A stretch of 41,071 nt of DNA from Hyphomonas oceanitis SCH89 (GCF_000685295.1 NZ_ARYL01000033.1:1-41071); one strand, 5' to 3'. Counted from the stretch's first letter, positions 23,387 through 32,719 are shown. Notes: generated by a model from the sequence alone, not told the origin. Program-made: numbers and translations.

Positions 23387-24547
23387 TCAGACGCCAACGA
23401 CTTCCGGCAGCGCCTTGCAGAAGCGCTCCACATCTTCGATCTTGCCCATCGAAACGCGGGTCCAATCTGTGTAATCCATGTACTGGCCGCGGATATAGAT
23501 GCCACGATCCTTCATGGCCTTGGCCACTTCGTTCGCCGGCTTGCCTGACTTGAAGTAGACGAAGTTCGTCTGCGACGGCAGGTATTCCAGGTCGAGCGCA
23601 TCGAGCGTGGTGAGAACCATCTTGCGGCCCTCAACAATTTTGCCCTTCGAGAAGGCGAGGAAGGCGGTGTCATTGTAGCTGCCGATTGCAGCAGCAAGAC
23701 CGACGCCGGAAATCCATGACATGGCGGTGGACTGGATCTTGGCGGCAATTTCTGGCGACGAGATAGTGTAGCCAACGCGAATACCGGCCATGCCGTAAAT
23801 CTTCGAGAAGGTACGCGACACGATGACATTGTGTCCTGCCTTCACAAGGCCAATACAGGTGTTGCCATCAGGATCGTCAGCCAGTTCCATATAGGCTTCG
23901 TCAACGAGCACAGTCGTGAGCTTGGACATGCGCACCACGGCCGCTTTCAAGGCAACCGGATCAGCAACCAGGCCGGTCGGGTTATTCGGGTTGCAAAGCT
24001 GCACGAGGCCGGTGCTCGTCGTGACCTTCGCTTCGATTGCAGCCAGGTCGGTGCTCATGTCAGGCGCAAGCGCAACACGATCAATTTCCGCCATACCGAG
24101 GTTCACGGCATAAAGTGCCGTCGTGTCCCAGAATAGGCGCGGCGCAACGATAGGGCCGTTCTTGCCATAGATCAGGGCGATGGCGCTGAGCGCTTCGCCC
24201 GAACCCGTTGTGATGGCGATCATGTCAGACGTCACGCCGTGACGCTCAGCGATCATTTCGGCCAGTTTTGCGCCGGCGATGTCCGGATAATACGCGCCTT
24301 TCTTACCAGCATATTCGATCATTTTCAGCGCTGATGGCGCCGGACCATAAGGGTTTTCATTACGCGACAGGAGGGCCACCCCCCCGCGCGGGCCAAGCAG
24401 TTCCGGATCAGGATCAGCAGACGGAGCGTTTGCTGGAAAAGCACCTTGGGCTGATGCGGATTGTGCTGTCGTGCACGCCGTTGCGCACGCGACGGTAGCG
24501 CCGACGGCTCCCGTCAGAACTAAGCGTCGTGAAATATCAAATGCCAT
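23387..24547 (-). CDS. Exported PLP-dependent class I/II aminotransferase (histidinol-phosphate aminotransferase-like)
   Basis: This 386-residue fold-type I aminotransferase has NPNNPTG (186-192), VDEAY (Asp216 and Tyr219), SRTFSKIYGMAGIRVGY with the Schiff-base Lys249, and the following Arg257, all typical of the HisC-like branch. Unusually, the first 34 residues form an export signal: SRRLVLTGA has a twin arginine (7-8), a hydrophobic core follows, and either an ATAC lipobox (Cys25) or an SASA signal-peptidase site comes next. Tat export fits a cofactor-loaded protein. The ATG has GGGGA upstream. It is 74 bp after the TauE-like gene on the same strand, perhaps co-transcribed. The substrate is unknown; histidine biosynthesis is unlikely for a periplasmic enzyme. 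Confidence 0.8.
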   Translation of the reverse strand: MAFDISRRLVLTGAVGATVACATACTTAQSASAQGAFPANAPSADPDPELLGPRGGVALLSRNENPYGPAPSALKMIEYAGKKGAYYPDIAGAKLAEMIAERHGVTSDMIAITTGSGEALSAIALIYGKNGPIVAPRLFWDTTALYAVNLGMAEIDRVALAPDMSTDLAAIEAKVTTSTGLVQLCNPNNPTGLVADPVALKAAVVRMSKLTTVLVDEAYMELADDPDGNTCIGLVKAGHNVIVSRTFSKIYGMAGIRVGYTISSPEIAAKIQSTAMSWISGVGLAAAIGSYNDTAFLAFSKGKIVEGRKMVLTTLDALDLEYLPSQTNFVYFKSGKPANEVAKAMKDRGIYIRGQYMDYTDWTRVSMGKIEDVERFCKALPEVVGV

Positions 24548-24621
24548 TTTATTTCCCCAGTCGTTGGTTGTTTATAAATGGGATGTTCCCCGGCAGGCGT
24601 TCCGAGGCTCCCAATGAAGGA

Positions 24622-25464
24622 TCAGGAAGTGAACGAATTGTACAGGACGATCGCAGACGTTGCGACGAGATAAATCCCGAATATACGCTTCAGTGCTACG
24701 GCGTTGAGACTGTGCGCGGCGCGCGCTCCGAGAGGCGCGGTAATGAAAGACATAGCAGTAATTGCCAGAACGGCAATCACGTTGACGTAGCCAATCGAAC
24801 CGAATGGCAAGCCCGCCTCGCCAAGACCGAGTATCGCAAAACCGATCGCCCCCGGCACGGCAATGATCACGCCAAAACCAGCTGCCGTTGCGACAGCCTG
24901 GTGAATCGGACGACCACATGCCGTCATGACGAGCACGGCAATCGTACCGCCACCAATGCCGAGCAGAGCCGAGAACCCGCCCAGGAATGTCGCAATGGCC
25001 GCAAGAAGTGGCCCCTTAGGCATATCCGTCGTAATCGCCTTTTTCGGCTGCATGACGGGTGCGATGAAGTGCACGCCCATCAGGAAGACACCGAGGGAAA
25101 AAATCCATTTCAGCGAACGGCCGTCCATGTAGCGGGCAATGAGAATGCCGATCACTGCGCCGACCACGAGCCAGACTGTCCAGTCCTTAATGATCTGAAA
25201 ATCGACGGCACCGCGCTTGTTGTGCGCATGCAGCGAGCGCAGAGAGGTGACAATGATGGTCGCGAGAGAGGTGCCGATTGCCAGGTGAGTGATCACATCA
25301 CTGTCAACATTGAAGACGTTGAAAGTGAGCAGAAGGGCCGGAACGACAACGAAGCCGCCTCCGATACCAAAAAGTCCTGCGACGAATCCTGCAACAAGGC
25401 CTGCAGCAAGCAAAACGGCGATCAGCTGGCTGATGTGAGCCAGATCGAGATTTGATAATGACAT
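24622..25464 (-). CDS. TauE/SafE family membrane transporter (sulfite exporter-like)
   Basis: This 280-residue protein has about eight membrane segments in two repeats and the family signature GFVAGLFGIGGGFVVVPALL near the N-terminus, repeated as LGGFSALLGIGGGTIAVLV in the second half. TauE/SafE proteins move sulfur-containing or organic anions, but many members have unknown substrates. I chose ATG 25464; a TTG 39 bp upstream is also in frame. It lies between a TonB receptor and an exported aminotransferase, all on the minus strand, so it could transport a compound handled by that pair. This is inference. Confidence 0.83.
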   Translation of the reverse strand: MSLSNLDLAHISQLIAVLLAAGLVAGFVAGLFGIGGGFVVVPALLLTFNVFNVDSDVITHLAIGTSLATIIVTSLRSLHAHNKRGAVDFQIIKDWTVWLVVGAVIGILIARYMDGRSLKWIFSLGVFLMGVHFIAPVMQPKKAITTDMPKGPLLAAIATFLGGFSALLGIGGGTIAVLVMTACGRPIHQAVATAAGFGVIIAVPGAIGFAILGLGEAGLPFGSIGYVNVIAVLAITAMSFITAPLGARAAHSLNAVALKRIFGIYLVATSAIVLYNSFTS

Positions 25465-25532
25465 GTAATTGAGTGCTTCTATTTGATGATGAGGGGCTCG
25501 CAAGGACGATAAGCACAGTCCTGAAAGCGAAG

Positions 25533-25558
25533 CAGGGAGCGAGTTGCCTCGCTCCCTG
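25533..25558. terminator. Strong hairpin terminator after the TonB receptor gene
   Basis: CAGGGAGCGAG (25533-25543) and CTCGCTCCCTG (25548-25558) make a perfect 11-bp stem with a 4-nt loop. On the plus strand TATTTTTT follows directly. On the minus strand, the direction of the neighbouring genes, the following bases are only moderately T-rich, so it may be leaky for the TauE-like gene downstream. Confidence 0.75.
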
Positions 25559-25606
25559 TATTTTTTGTCATCTGCCTAAAGGACAGTCAGATTGTACTCA
25601 TAAGCA

Positions 25607-28231
25607 TCAGAAGCTCTTGGTTGCCTTCAAATAGACAAAACCACCTTGCCAATCGACAATTGAGTCAGAGCGGTAGATCCGGCCATTTCCGGTCTCCCGT
25701 AGGTTGTTGTAATCGGGTTCGTAAGGATATTCGTTCGTTACGTTACGCGCACCGACCGTGAACTTGGTCGTGTCGTCATAGGCATAAGTCGCCTCGATAT
25801 CGAACAGGACCTCGCTGCCTGAATCTTCAGTAAGCAATCCGCCTGGGCAGCTATAACCATCTGCTGCCGCGCCCGTGAGGCACTGTGATGGATTATACTC
25901 GCCGAAATAGTTCGCCCGGCCAAGGAAAGTGTAAGCCCCGATCGTGTGCGATACCGTGAACGTCGTCCGATAGTTAGGCGTGCCATTCTCGAAGTCATAC
26001 ACATCTTCCTCGAGGAACAGACCGTCAATGTTGACCTTCTCAACCGAGAACGTGTTGTAGTTCGAGCTCAGCGTGAAGGCCGTCGAACCCGCCGTGCCCC
26101 AATCAGCGAGATAGGTCATGACCAGATCGACCCCTTCTGTTGAGGAGTCAAACGCGTTCTGGAAGAATTGAACAGCACCGATCGTATCAGCGCCCGGTAC
26201 GCCTGCCGCAATCAGCTGATCCCGGATTTCCGGCGTCACGGTGATAGAGCGCGATGCATAGAACTGGTCACTGATGTCAATCTTGTAGAGGTCAAGCGTT
26301 ACGCTCAACGGGCCAAAGGTGCCCGTTGCACCAAGGGAGTAGTTCGTCGACTTTTCAGGCTTCAGCTCTTCGGCCCCAAGGAATTGCGACACAGGGTTGG
26401 AGGCCGGGAAAAGACCGGATGCGACCGGTTCACCGGCCGGGAAGCGTGTTGACACGTTCGTCGTGGCCAGCTGGCCTGGCGTTGGTGCCCTGAATCCTGT
26501 GCCGACCGAGCCACGGATATTGACGTTCGGGGTAACCGACCAACGCGCGGCAATCTTGCCATTGGTCGTTTCGCCAAAGTCGGAATAGTTCTCGAACCGG
26601 CCAGCAACCTCCACGAACAGAGCGTCCGTAAGGTCAGCTGCGGCGCCAGCATAGATGCCGTAGCTGTCGCGATTGAGCGAACCCGAATAATCCGGCGAGT
26701 AGCCCGGGAAGCCGTTCGAACCGACACCATTGAGTGTATACACCGGGTCCGAAGGATCGGCACAATCGAGCGTTGAGCCATCGGCAATGACGCCTAGTCC
26801 CGCTGCTGTCGGAGCCGCGCCGTCGCAGAAATTCCATGGATCTGCAAAGGCATACGGGCCGGCAATGTAGGAGGCTACGTCACCCGCAACAGCCTCATAG
26901 CCCTCGTCCCGCCATTCAGCACCGAAGCTGAAATCGACTGGGCTGGCGAAGCCGCCCATCTCGTAGGAATAGACAAAGTCAGCAGCAACCGCGACTTCAT
27001 CCGAAATCAGATCGCCCGGATGGAAGACTGTTGGAGAGCTGTCACCCAGCGACGGGTTGACCGTGTTGCCTAGCTTGTAGTTGATCTGGTTCTTGCCGTA
27101 ACGAGCCGAGAAATCATACGTGAAGTCTGGCGTGAATTCGCCACGGATACCGCCCGTTGTTGAATAGTCGACAACGTTCCCGAAGAAGCGTGGCGTAAAG
27201 CCCGCCGGGAAAAGGCTGTCAAACTTATATGTCGAACCGTCCTGCAGACGGATCAGCGGGCCGTTCACAGAGTTGCCGGGGAAGCGATAGTTGAAATCAC
27301 CATCGGCCGATGAGTTCGAGTAGTTGGCGAAAGCGTAAAGTTCCTGCCCGCCTGGAAGCGTATAGCCCATGTTCACGAACGAACGGAATGCTTCCGATTC
27401 AGGCTGTCCCCATATCTGAACGTTGCTTGAGTCATAGTCGCCGCCGGGGCCATAGAGATAGGCTTTGTCCGGATTTGCGGCCACATAGGCATCGACATCG
27501 AATGACGTGGTTTCGTCCCATTGTTTGCCGCGGCTCGTAGGCTGAGCACTTGTACCTTCAAGGCTGATATTGATGAAGCCGTTCTCGCCGAGCGGCAAAC
27601 CGATATTGCCTGCAATCAGAAGGTCTTCGCCGTCGCCTTCATAATATTGTCCCCCTTGGACTGTAATTTCTGCGCCTTCTGCCGAGTCCTTGAGGATGAA
27701 GTTGATAACACCGGCGATTGCGTCGGAACCGTATTGGGCCGCAGCACCATCGCGCAGGATTTCAACTGTCTTCAAAGCGGACGCGGGAATGGTCGCAACG
27801 TCAGGACCCTGTGTACCTGACCCACCAATAGACACGAGCGCAGCACGATGGCGGCGCTTTGAGTTTACGAGAACCAGAGTTTTGTCGGACGAGAGACCAC
27901 GAAGTGCGGCTGGGCGCACGAATGTAGATCCATCAGAAATCGGCTCACGGCCAATCGTGTAGGATGGCACGAGTGTTTTGAGCACGTCATTCGTATCAGT
28001 GAACGAGACGTCTTTAATAGTGGCTTCGTCGAGTACATCGATAGGAACAGCAGAATCGGCGACCGTCCTTGGTTTGCCGCGAGAACCTGTCACCGTAATG
28101 GTCTGCTGGACCGACACCGAATCTGTGACGGCAAGCTCCTGCGCGGCGGCAATTTCCTGTGCGGTTGCCGTCAGCCCGCCTGCTGCAAGAAAGACACCAG
28201 ACATCAAATATGTTCGAAAAGAATTTTTCAT
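25607..28231 (-). CDS. TonB-dependent outer-membrane receptor
   Basis: This 874-residue receptor has a signal peptide (about 1-24), an N-terminal segment ending in ITVTGSRGKPRTVADSAVPI and a plug domain with EILRDGAAAQYGSDAIAGVI, the family hallmark. A long beta-barrel ends in a terminal Phe (YLKATKSF) as the assembly signal. It imports a scarce ligand using TonB energy. No siderophore-specific feature is visible and the ligand is unknown. GGAG lies 8 nt before the ATG. It heads a minus-strand group with the TauE-like transporter and the exported aminotransferase, and a 419-bp leader region lies upstream. Confidence 0.9.
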   Translation of the reverse strand: MKNSFRTYLMSGVFLAAGGLTATAQEIAAAQELAVTDSVSVQQTITVTGSRGKPRTVADSAVPIDVLDEATIKDVSFTDTNDVLKTLVPSYTIGREPISDGSTFVRPAALRGLSSDKTLVLVNSKRRHRAALVSIGGSGTQGPDVATIPASALKTVEILRDGAAAQYGSDAIAGVINFILKDSAEGAEITVQGGQYYEGDGEDLLIAGNIGLPLGENGFINISLEGTSAQPTSRGKQWDETTSFDVDAYVAANPDKAYLYGPGGDYDSSNVQIWGQPESEAFRSFVNMGYTLPGGQELYAFANYSNSSADGDFNYRFPGNSVNGPLIRLQDGSTYKFDSLFPAGFTPRFFGNVVDYSTTGGIRGEFTPDFTYDFSARYGKNQINYKLGNTVNPSLGDSSPTVFHPGDLISDEVAVAADFVYSYEMGGFASPVDFSFGAEWRDEGYEAVAGDVASYIAGPYAFADPWNFCDGAAPTAAGLGVIADGSTLDCADPSDPVYTLNGVGSNGFPGYSPDYSGSLNRDSYGIYAGAAADLTDALFVEVAGRFENYSDFGETTNGKIAARWSVTPNVNIRGSVGTGFRAPTPGQLATTNVSTRFPAGEPVASGLFPASNPVSQFLGAEELKPEKSTNYSLGATGTFGPLSVTLDLYKIDISDQFYASRSITVTPEIRDQLIAAGVPGADTIGAVQFFQNAFDSSTEGVDLVMTYLADWGTAGSTAFTLSSNYNTFSVEKVNIDGLFLEEDVYDFENGTPNYRTTFTVSHTIGAYTFLGRANYFGEYNPSQCLTGAAADGYSCPGGLLTEDSGSEVLFDIEATYAYDDTTKFTVGARNVTNEYPYEPDYNNLRETGNGRIYRSDSIVDWQGGFVYLKATKSF

Positions 28232-28650
28232 TTTTACTACTCCGTTTTGTTACGCTGCTTGTCGGGCAGCGCGACCCCATCCGCAGAGCGGACAAATTCA
28301 GTACTTCTCCGCATGCGTCGCAAAGCGTCACACTGGATAAGTCGATAAGAGATCCCGAAGACCTCACGATATGTGGAAAAGTCGCTGTCGCCAGGCGACC
28401 GCATTACGGGCCCAACATCGAGCCGCATTATCGGTTCTACATTGAACCAGTTCTCAGCAGAGCCGGAGCAAGGACTTGTTCATACTGAAATCTATATGCT
28501 TCTGGCTCTACTATGGGTGGCCGCACAGGAATGATGCACCGCAACATGCGGGAAGCTTAATGTCGGTGCACTAACACGTGCTGAGTATGGGTAAGGTGAA
28601 AGCGCTGTAGGCTAAGCAAATCAGCCTTCACCGCACGAAACGCATATTGT
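28232..28650 (-). promoter_or_regulatory. Long upstream/leader region of the TonB receptor gene
   Basis: These 419 bp contain no convincing gene. Read on the minus strand, TAATGCGG occurs twice, 24 bp apart (plus coordinates 28423-28430 and 28399-28406). It is followed by overlapping stems GTCGC-CTG-GCGAC and GTCGC...GCGAC, and then TTTT (28377-28380), which could be a weak attenuator. A further stem TCCGC-TCT-GCGGA lies closer to the start. Promoter elements were not clear. The adjacent upstream gene encodes an ANTAR-type antiterminator, which makes RNA-level control worth testing. Confidence 0.35.
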
Positions 28651-29259
28651 TCACGGAAGCATGTTCGAGATGGCGACAATTGTTTCTGCAATCTCGCGCA
28701 CAGGCTTTCCTCGCGACATGGCCATCTTGCGAAGCGCTTCATAAGCAGCATGTTCTGTGACGCCTCGCTGCTCCATCAGTAACCCCTTGGCCCGCTCGAT
28801 CAGCTTGCGGGCTTCCAGGTCGCTCTTGGACCGTGACAGTTCCTTATGAAGCGCATCCATCAGCCGGAACCGCTCCATCGCAACGTCAAGCACCGGCCCA
28901 ACCCGCGCAGCAGACAGGCCGCTGACAATGTACCCGCTGGCACCTGCCCTAATTGCCCGTCGCGCGAGATCGCCTTGGTCAGCCTCCACAAATACGACAA
29001 TCGGCATCGGGCGCTTGCCGGAAAGCTCTTCCACAACGCGGATCATGTCGCCATCGGGCACATGACGGCTAATAATAAGTAGATCGGCTTTATGAATATC
29101 AGTCGCGGCGATAATGGATTGCATGGATAGCTCGCCTATGCGGCGCACATTTGCCGTATTGCCGAGCCCTTCATCGAATATTGCCGCTCTGGCAACATCA
29201 TCCTCGACGAGCAGAATCTCCAGCGGAATAACAGGTGGATCGTAATTCGGCACGTTCAT
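28651..29259 (-). CDS. ANTAR-domain response regulator with degenerate receiver (NasT-like)
   Basis: This 202-residue protein has an N-terminal receiver-like domain (about 12-125) and a C-terminal ANTAR domain (about 141-197: LEARKLIERAKGLLMEQRGV, then HAAYEALRKMAM). ANTAR domains bind paired hexaloop hairpins in leader RNA and prevent termination. The receiver keeps the acidic cluster (VEDD, 18-21), but the phospho-acceptor position reads IISRHVPDGD with Ser64 where Asp is expected. The conserved Lys is replaced by Ser113 in SGYIVSGL. It therefore probably is not controlled by phosphorylation. I chose ATG 29259; an in-frame start at 29310 would add 17 residues. No nitrate-assimilation genes are in view. 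Confidence 0.83.
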   Translation of the reverse strand: MNVPNYDPPVIPLEILLVEDDVARAAIFDEGLGNTANVRRIGELSMQSIIAATDIHKADLLIISRHVPDGDMIRVVEELSGKRPMPIVVFVEADQGDLARRAIRAGASGYIVSGLSAARVGPVLDVAMERFRLMDALHKELSRSKSDLEARKLIERAKGLLMEQRGVTEHAAYEALRKMAMSRGKPVREIAETIVAISNMLP

Positions 29260-29585
29260 GGTGTGCTTCTCGATAGTTGAGAAACGCTCCGCAGCCACTG
29301 GCATGACCATGAGGCCAAAACCAGGCTACCGGGTCCAATTAGCAATGATCGTGTCTTAGGTATTGCCATAAAGCAGAATATCGCCGAGCCCCTGATTGCT
29401 ACTAGATTTGAGGTAGCTTCAGGGGCACGTCGCCCTGAATACAAGGCGAATCGCCGCTCGGCGCGACCGGAAGCCTGGCGAGATGCAACCTTGGGCACAC
29501 AAATTGGGTTTCTGCCCACAACGTGGCAGTTCCGAGTAACTATCTGGCATCTTGCGACTCCACCCGTAACGAGTAGGTAGAAAGC
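29260..29585. other. Intergenic region with a strong stem-loop, upstream of the ANTAR gene
   Basis: No gene is supported here. The notable element is an interrupted palindrome at 29388-29426: GCCCCTGA and TCAGGGGC enclose GCTAC and GTAGC, a 13-bp bulged stem around a 10-nt loop. No T-tract follows on either strand, so it is not an ordinary terminator. The promoter of the ANTAR gene should lie here. Confidence 0.5.
29388..29426. repeat. Interrupted palindrome / RNA hairpin
   Basis: The outer arms GCCCCTGA (29388-29395) and TCAGGGGC (29419-29426) and the inner arms GCTAC (29398-29402) and GTAGC (29413-29417) are separated by 2- and 1-nt bulges. It lies about 130 bp before the ANTAR start and 160 bp after the RND stop. 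It could be an operator or a leader RNA structure. Confidence 0.5.
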
Positions 29586-32500
29586 CTATTCAGCAGGCGC
29601 AGGAACCAAATCGGCCTCTTTTTCCTCGGCCTCAAGCCGCCGGGCCACGTCATTCGGTGAACCCGATTTCCGTGCAATCAGCGCATAAGCCGTCGGCACA
29701 AATAATACGGTAATGAACGCCGCCGTGATAACGCCGAACAAGATAACGACGCCGATGGCTTGACGAGTTTCAGCCCCTGCCCCTTCCGACAAAATGAGAG
29801 GCACAGCACCAGCGGCCGTGGTGAGGCTGGTCATCACGATTGGCCGGAAGCGTGCCAGAGCCGCTTCTCGTAGTGCCACATCAAACTCTTCACCCTCATC
29901 GCGCAGCTGGTTAGCGAATTCCACGATTAGGATGCCGTTCTTTGCGGCAAGGCCGACCAGCATTATCAATCCGATCTGCGTATAGATATTCAGTGTATTG
30001 CCCGTGAGCCATAGGCCCAGCAAACCGCCAGCAATCGTTGCCGGCACACAGAGCATAATAATGATAGGATGCCGGTAGCTTTCAAACTGGGCGGCCAAGA
30101 CCAGGAACACAATAACCAGACCGATCGCAAACACGAACAGGATGGAACCTCCGGACGACTTGAAGTCCAGCGACTGGCCCTTGTAGTCAATCGTGGCCTC
30201 TGTCGGCAGAACTTCCTTCGCGATACGCTCCATGCCGCTCAACGCCGTACCTAGCGAGACTCCTTGTGCAAGCCCCGCTTCGATGGTGATGGATCGGACG
30301 CGATTGTAGCGGTTGAGGCTGGGACTATCGGCGATGGACTCGATCTTGGTCAGACTGGACAGTGGAACAAGCTGCCCCGAGCGCGATGACCGCACATAGA
30401 TGTTCTGCACGTCCGTGGGCGTATTCTGGTCCGACCGCAGCCCCTCGAGGATGACATCATATTCCTCGCCCTGGTCGGTATAAGTAGTCACGCGGCGCGA
30501 TCCGAGCATGGTTTGCAAGGTATTGCCGATATCGGCGACGGTCACGCCCAAGTCGGCGGCTCTGTCATAATCGATCGAGATACGGAACTGTGGCTGAGTT
30601 TCCTTATAGTCCCAGTCGATATCAACAAGGCCCGGGTTATTGTCTTCCAGAGCCGCCACAAATGTATCGCGCCACTGCGTTAGCTGCTCATAGGACGGCC
30701 CGCCAAGCACGAACTGAACGGGCTTTCCATTGCCCCCGCCGAGCCCCTGCCGCATAACCGCAAAGGCCCTAATACCAGGCATGTCAGACAGTTTGCGATT
30801 TATCTCCGCAATGATCTCGTCACCGGAGCGCCGCTTCGACCAGTCATCCAGCACGACCACAACAAAGCCCTGGTTGAAGCTCGAACTGCCAAATCCCGGC
30901 GCCCGAACCAGAAGGCGGGTTGCCTCTCCAGACTCCGTATAAGGTAGCAGGCGCTGCTCGATCTCATCGAGATAGGTCGCCATATAATCAAACGATGCGC
31001 CTTCCTCACCGCGAATGCTGATGAAGAATGTACCGCGATCCTCCTGAGGCACGAATTCTTCGTCGATATTCTGGTAAAGCCAGGCAGCGCCTCCGAAAAT
31101 ACCCAACAGTATGAGCATCACAAAGATCGGCCGGTAGATGAGTTTACTCAGAATCCAGCCATAACCAGTCCTTAGCCGAGCAAAGACGCTATCGATCGCC
31201 AACGGGATGTAACGCGTAACGCCCGTCCTCGCCTTGGGCTTCAAAAGCTTTGACGACATCATCGGCACGATCGTCAGGGACAATATGCTGGAGAAGAAAA
31301 CGGCGGCGGCCATCGTCAGCGCGAACTCGGTGAACAGGCGGCCGACATTGCCTTGCAGGAACGTGATAGGAAGGAATACCGCGATCAGCACCATCGTTGT
31401 CGCAACTACGGCAAAGCCCACCTGACGCGTGCCGCGATAGGCAGCCACAAGCGGTGTTTCACCATACTCGTCCATCCGCCGGTGGATGTTCTCTAGCACA
31501 ACGATGGCATCATCCACGACAAGGCCGATGGCCAGAACCAGCGCAAGCAGCGTGAGCAGGTTGATCGATAGGCCGAGCGCTAACAGAACGATGAACGTAG
31601 AAATAATCGAGATCGGCACCGTAATGGCCGGGATTATCGTCGATCGCAGGCTGCCTAGAAACATGAAGATGACGACTGTCACCAGCCCAACAGCGATGAA
31701 TAGTGTATTGTAGACTTCGCGAATGGACGCATCGATGAAGATCGAGGAATCAGACCCCCGCGCGATCACCATGCCTTCCGGCAATGTCTTGCTGATCTCG
31801 TCGGCCAGATCCCTCGCCGCGGCGGCCACTTCCACAGTGTTGGCCGTTGACTGTTTGATGATGCCCAGTCCGACCATGGGAACGCCATTGCCCCGGAAGG
31901 TCGTCCTGTCTTCGGCCGTACCGCGTTCAACGCGCGCAACGTCGCCAAGGCGCACAAGATAGCCGTCATCTCCCTGTGCAATGACCAGTCCGGCAAAGTC
32001 CTGCGGTGTCTTGAAGGCCCGCTCAATCCGGACCGTGAAGTTACGGGAATCAGACTCCAGACTGCCGGCTGGGGCTTCGATATTCTCCCGCCTTAGCGCA
32101 TTCTCAATGTCACTTACTGCTAGGCCACGGGAGGCCAGCGCCCGCCGATCGATCCATATGCGCAGCGCATAGTCGCGCGCGCCGCCGACCTGTACACGCG
32201 CAACGCCATCGAGGGCAGAGAAACGGTCAACGATGTACCGGTCCGCATAATCGGTCAGTTCAGGCGTTGTCATGCGATCGCTGCCGAAGTTCAGCCAGAT
32301 AATGACGTCATCATTCGCGTCCGCCTTCTCGATCTCGGGGGGATCGGCTTCCGGCGGCAAATTGTTCAGTACACCTGATACGCGGTCGCGAATATCATTG
32401 GCCGCCGCGTCAATGTCCTGGTCGATGCTGAACTCAATACTGATGCGCGAGCGGCCATCAGTGGAATTCGAATTAATAAAGCGGATGCCGGAGACGCCGG

Positions 32501-32714
32501 CGATACGGTCTTCAATTACTCGCGTGATGCGCGTCTCAATCACATTGGCCGAGGCACCGGGATAACGCGTGCTGATCGTCACGATTGGCGCGTCAATGTC
32601 CGGGTATTCGCGCAGCGCCAGCCTATTATAGGCGACGAGGCCGAAAATGATCAGGATAAGCGACAGGACAGATGCGAAGACCGGACGCTTGACGGAGACG
32701 TCTGACAGCAACAT
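29586..32714 (-). CDS. RND-family efflux transporter (HAE1/AcrB-like)
   Basis: This 1042-residue inner-membrane proton-driven pump has the expected two-fold layout: an N-terminal membrane helix, a large periplasmic loop, a block of helices, and the same again. The proton-relay motif AIGLVVDDAIVVLENI is present. The N-terminus (LSDVSVKRPVFASVLSLILI) and the drug-transporter string FVPQEDRGTF are typical of the HAE1 branch. The ATG lies 5 bp after the stop of the membrane fusion protein gene, so the pair is an operon. No outer-membrane factor gene is adjacent, so a TolC-like protein encoded elsewhere is probably used. The substrate cannot be told from sequence. Confidence 0.92.
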   Translation of the reverse strand: MLLSDVSVKRPVFASVLSLILIIFGLVAYNRLALREYPDIDAPIVTISTRYPGASANVIETRITRVIEDRIAGVSGIRFINSNSTDGRSRISIEFSIDQDIDAAANDIRDRVSGVLNNLPPEADPPEIEKADANDDVIIWLNFGSDRMTTPELTDYADRYIVDRFSALDGVARVQVGGARDYALRIWIDRRALASRGLAVSDIENALRRENIEAPAGSLESDSRNFTVRIERAFKTPQDFAGLVIAQGDDGYLVRLGDVARVERGTAEDRTTFRGNGVPMVGLGIIKQSTANTVEVAAAARDLADEISKTLPEGMVIARGSDSSIFIDASIREVYNTLFIAVGLVTVVIFMFLGSLRSTIIPAITVPISIISTFIVLLALGLSINLLTLLALVLAIGLVVDDAIVVLENIHRRMDEYGETPLVAAYRGTRQVGFAVVATTMVLIAVFLPITFLQGNVGRLFTEFALTMAAAVFFSSILSLTIVPMMSSKLLKPKARTGVTRYIPLAIDSVFARLRTGYGWILSKLIYRPIFVMLILLGIFGGAAWLYQNIDEEFVPQEDRGTFFISIRGEEGASFDYMATYLDEIEQRLLPYTESGEATRLLVRAPGFGSSSFNQGFVVVVLDDWSKRRSGDEIIAEINRKLSDMPGIRAFAVMRQGLGGGNGKPVQFVLGGPSYEQLTQWRDTFVAALEDNNPGLVDIDWDYKETQPQFRISIDYDRAADLGVTVADIGNTLQTMLGSRRVTTYTDQGEEYDVILEGLRSDQNTPTDVQNIYVRSSRSGQLVPLSSLTKIESIADSPSLNRYNRVRSITIEAGLAQGVSLGTALSGMERIAKEVLPTEATIDYKGQSLDFKSSGGSILFVFAIGLVIVFLVLAAQFESYRHPIIIMLCVPATIAGGLLGLWLTGNTLNIYTQIGLIMLVGLAAKNGILIVEFANQLRDEGEEFDVALREAALARFRPIVMTSLTTAAGAVPLILSEGAGAETRQAIGVVILFGVITAAFITVLFVPTAYALIARKSGSPNDVARRLEAEEKEADLVPAPAE

Positions 32715-32719
32715 CCGGG

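Noticed and set aside
24529..25455. Plus-strand 308-codon frame
   Set aside because: It is antisense to the TauE/SafE-like transporter, whose family motifs and membrane segments are clear; the antisense product is rich in charged low-complexity residues with no family signature.
29256..29519. Minus-strand 87-codon frame upstream of the ANTAR gene
   Set aside because: It has no motif and random-looking composition, overlaps the ANTAR start and contains the palindrome.
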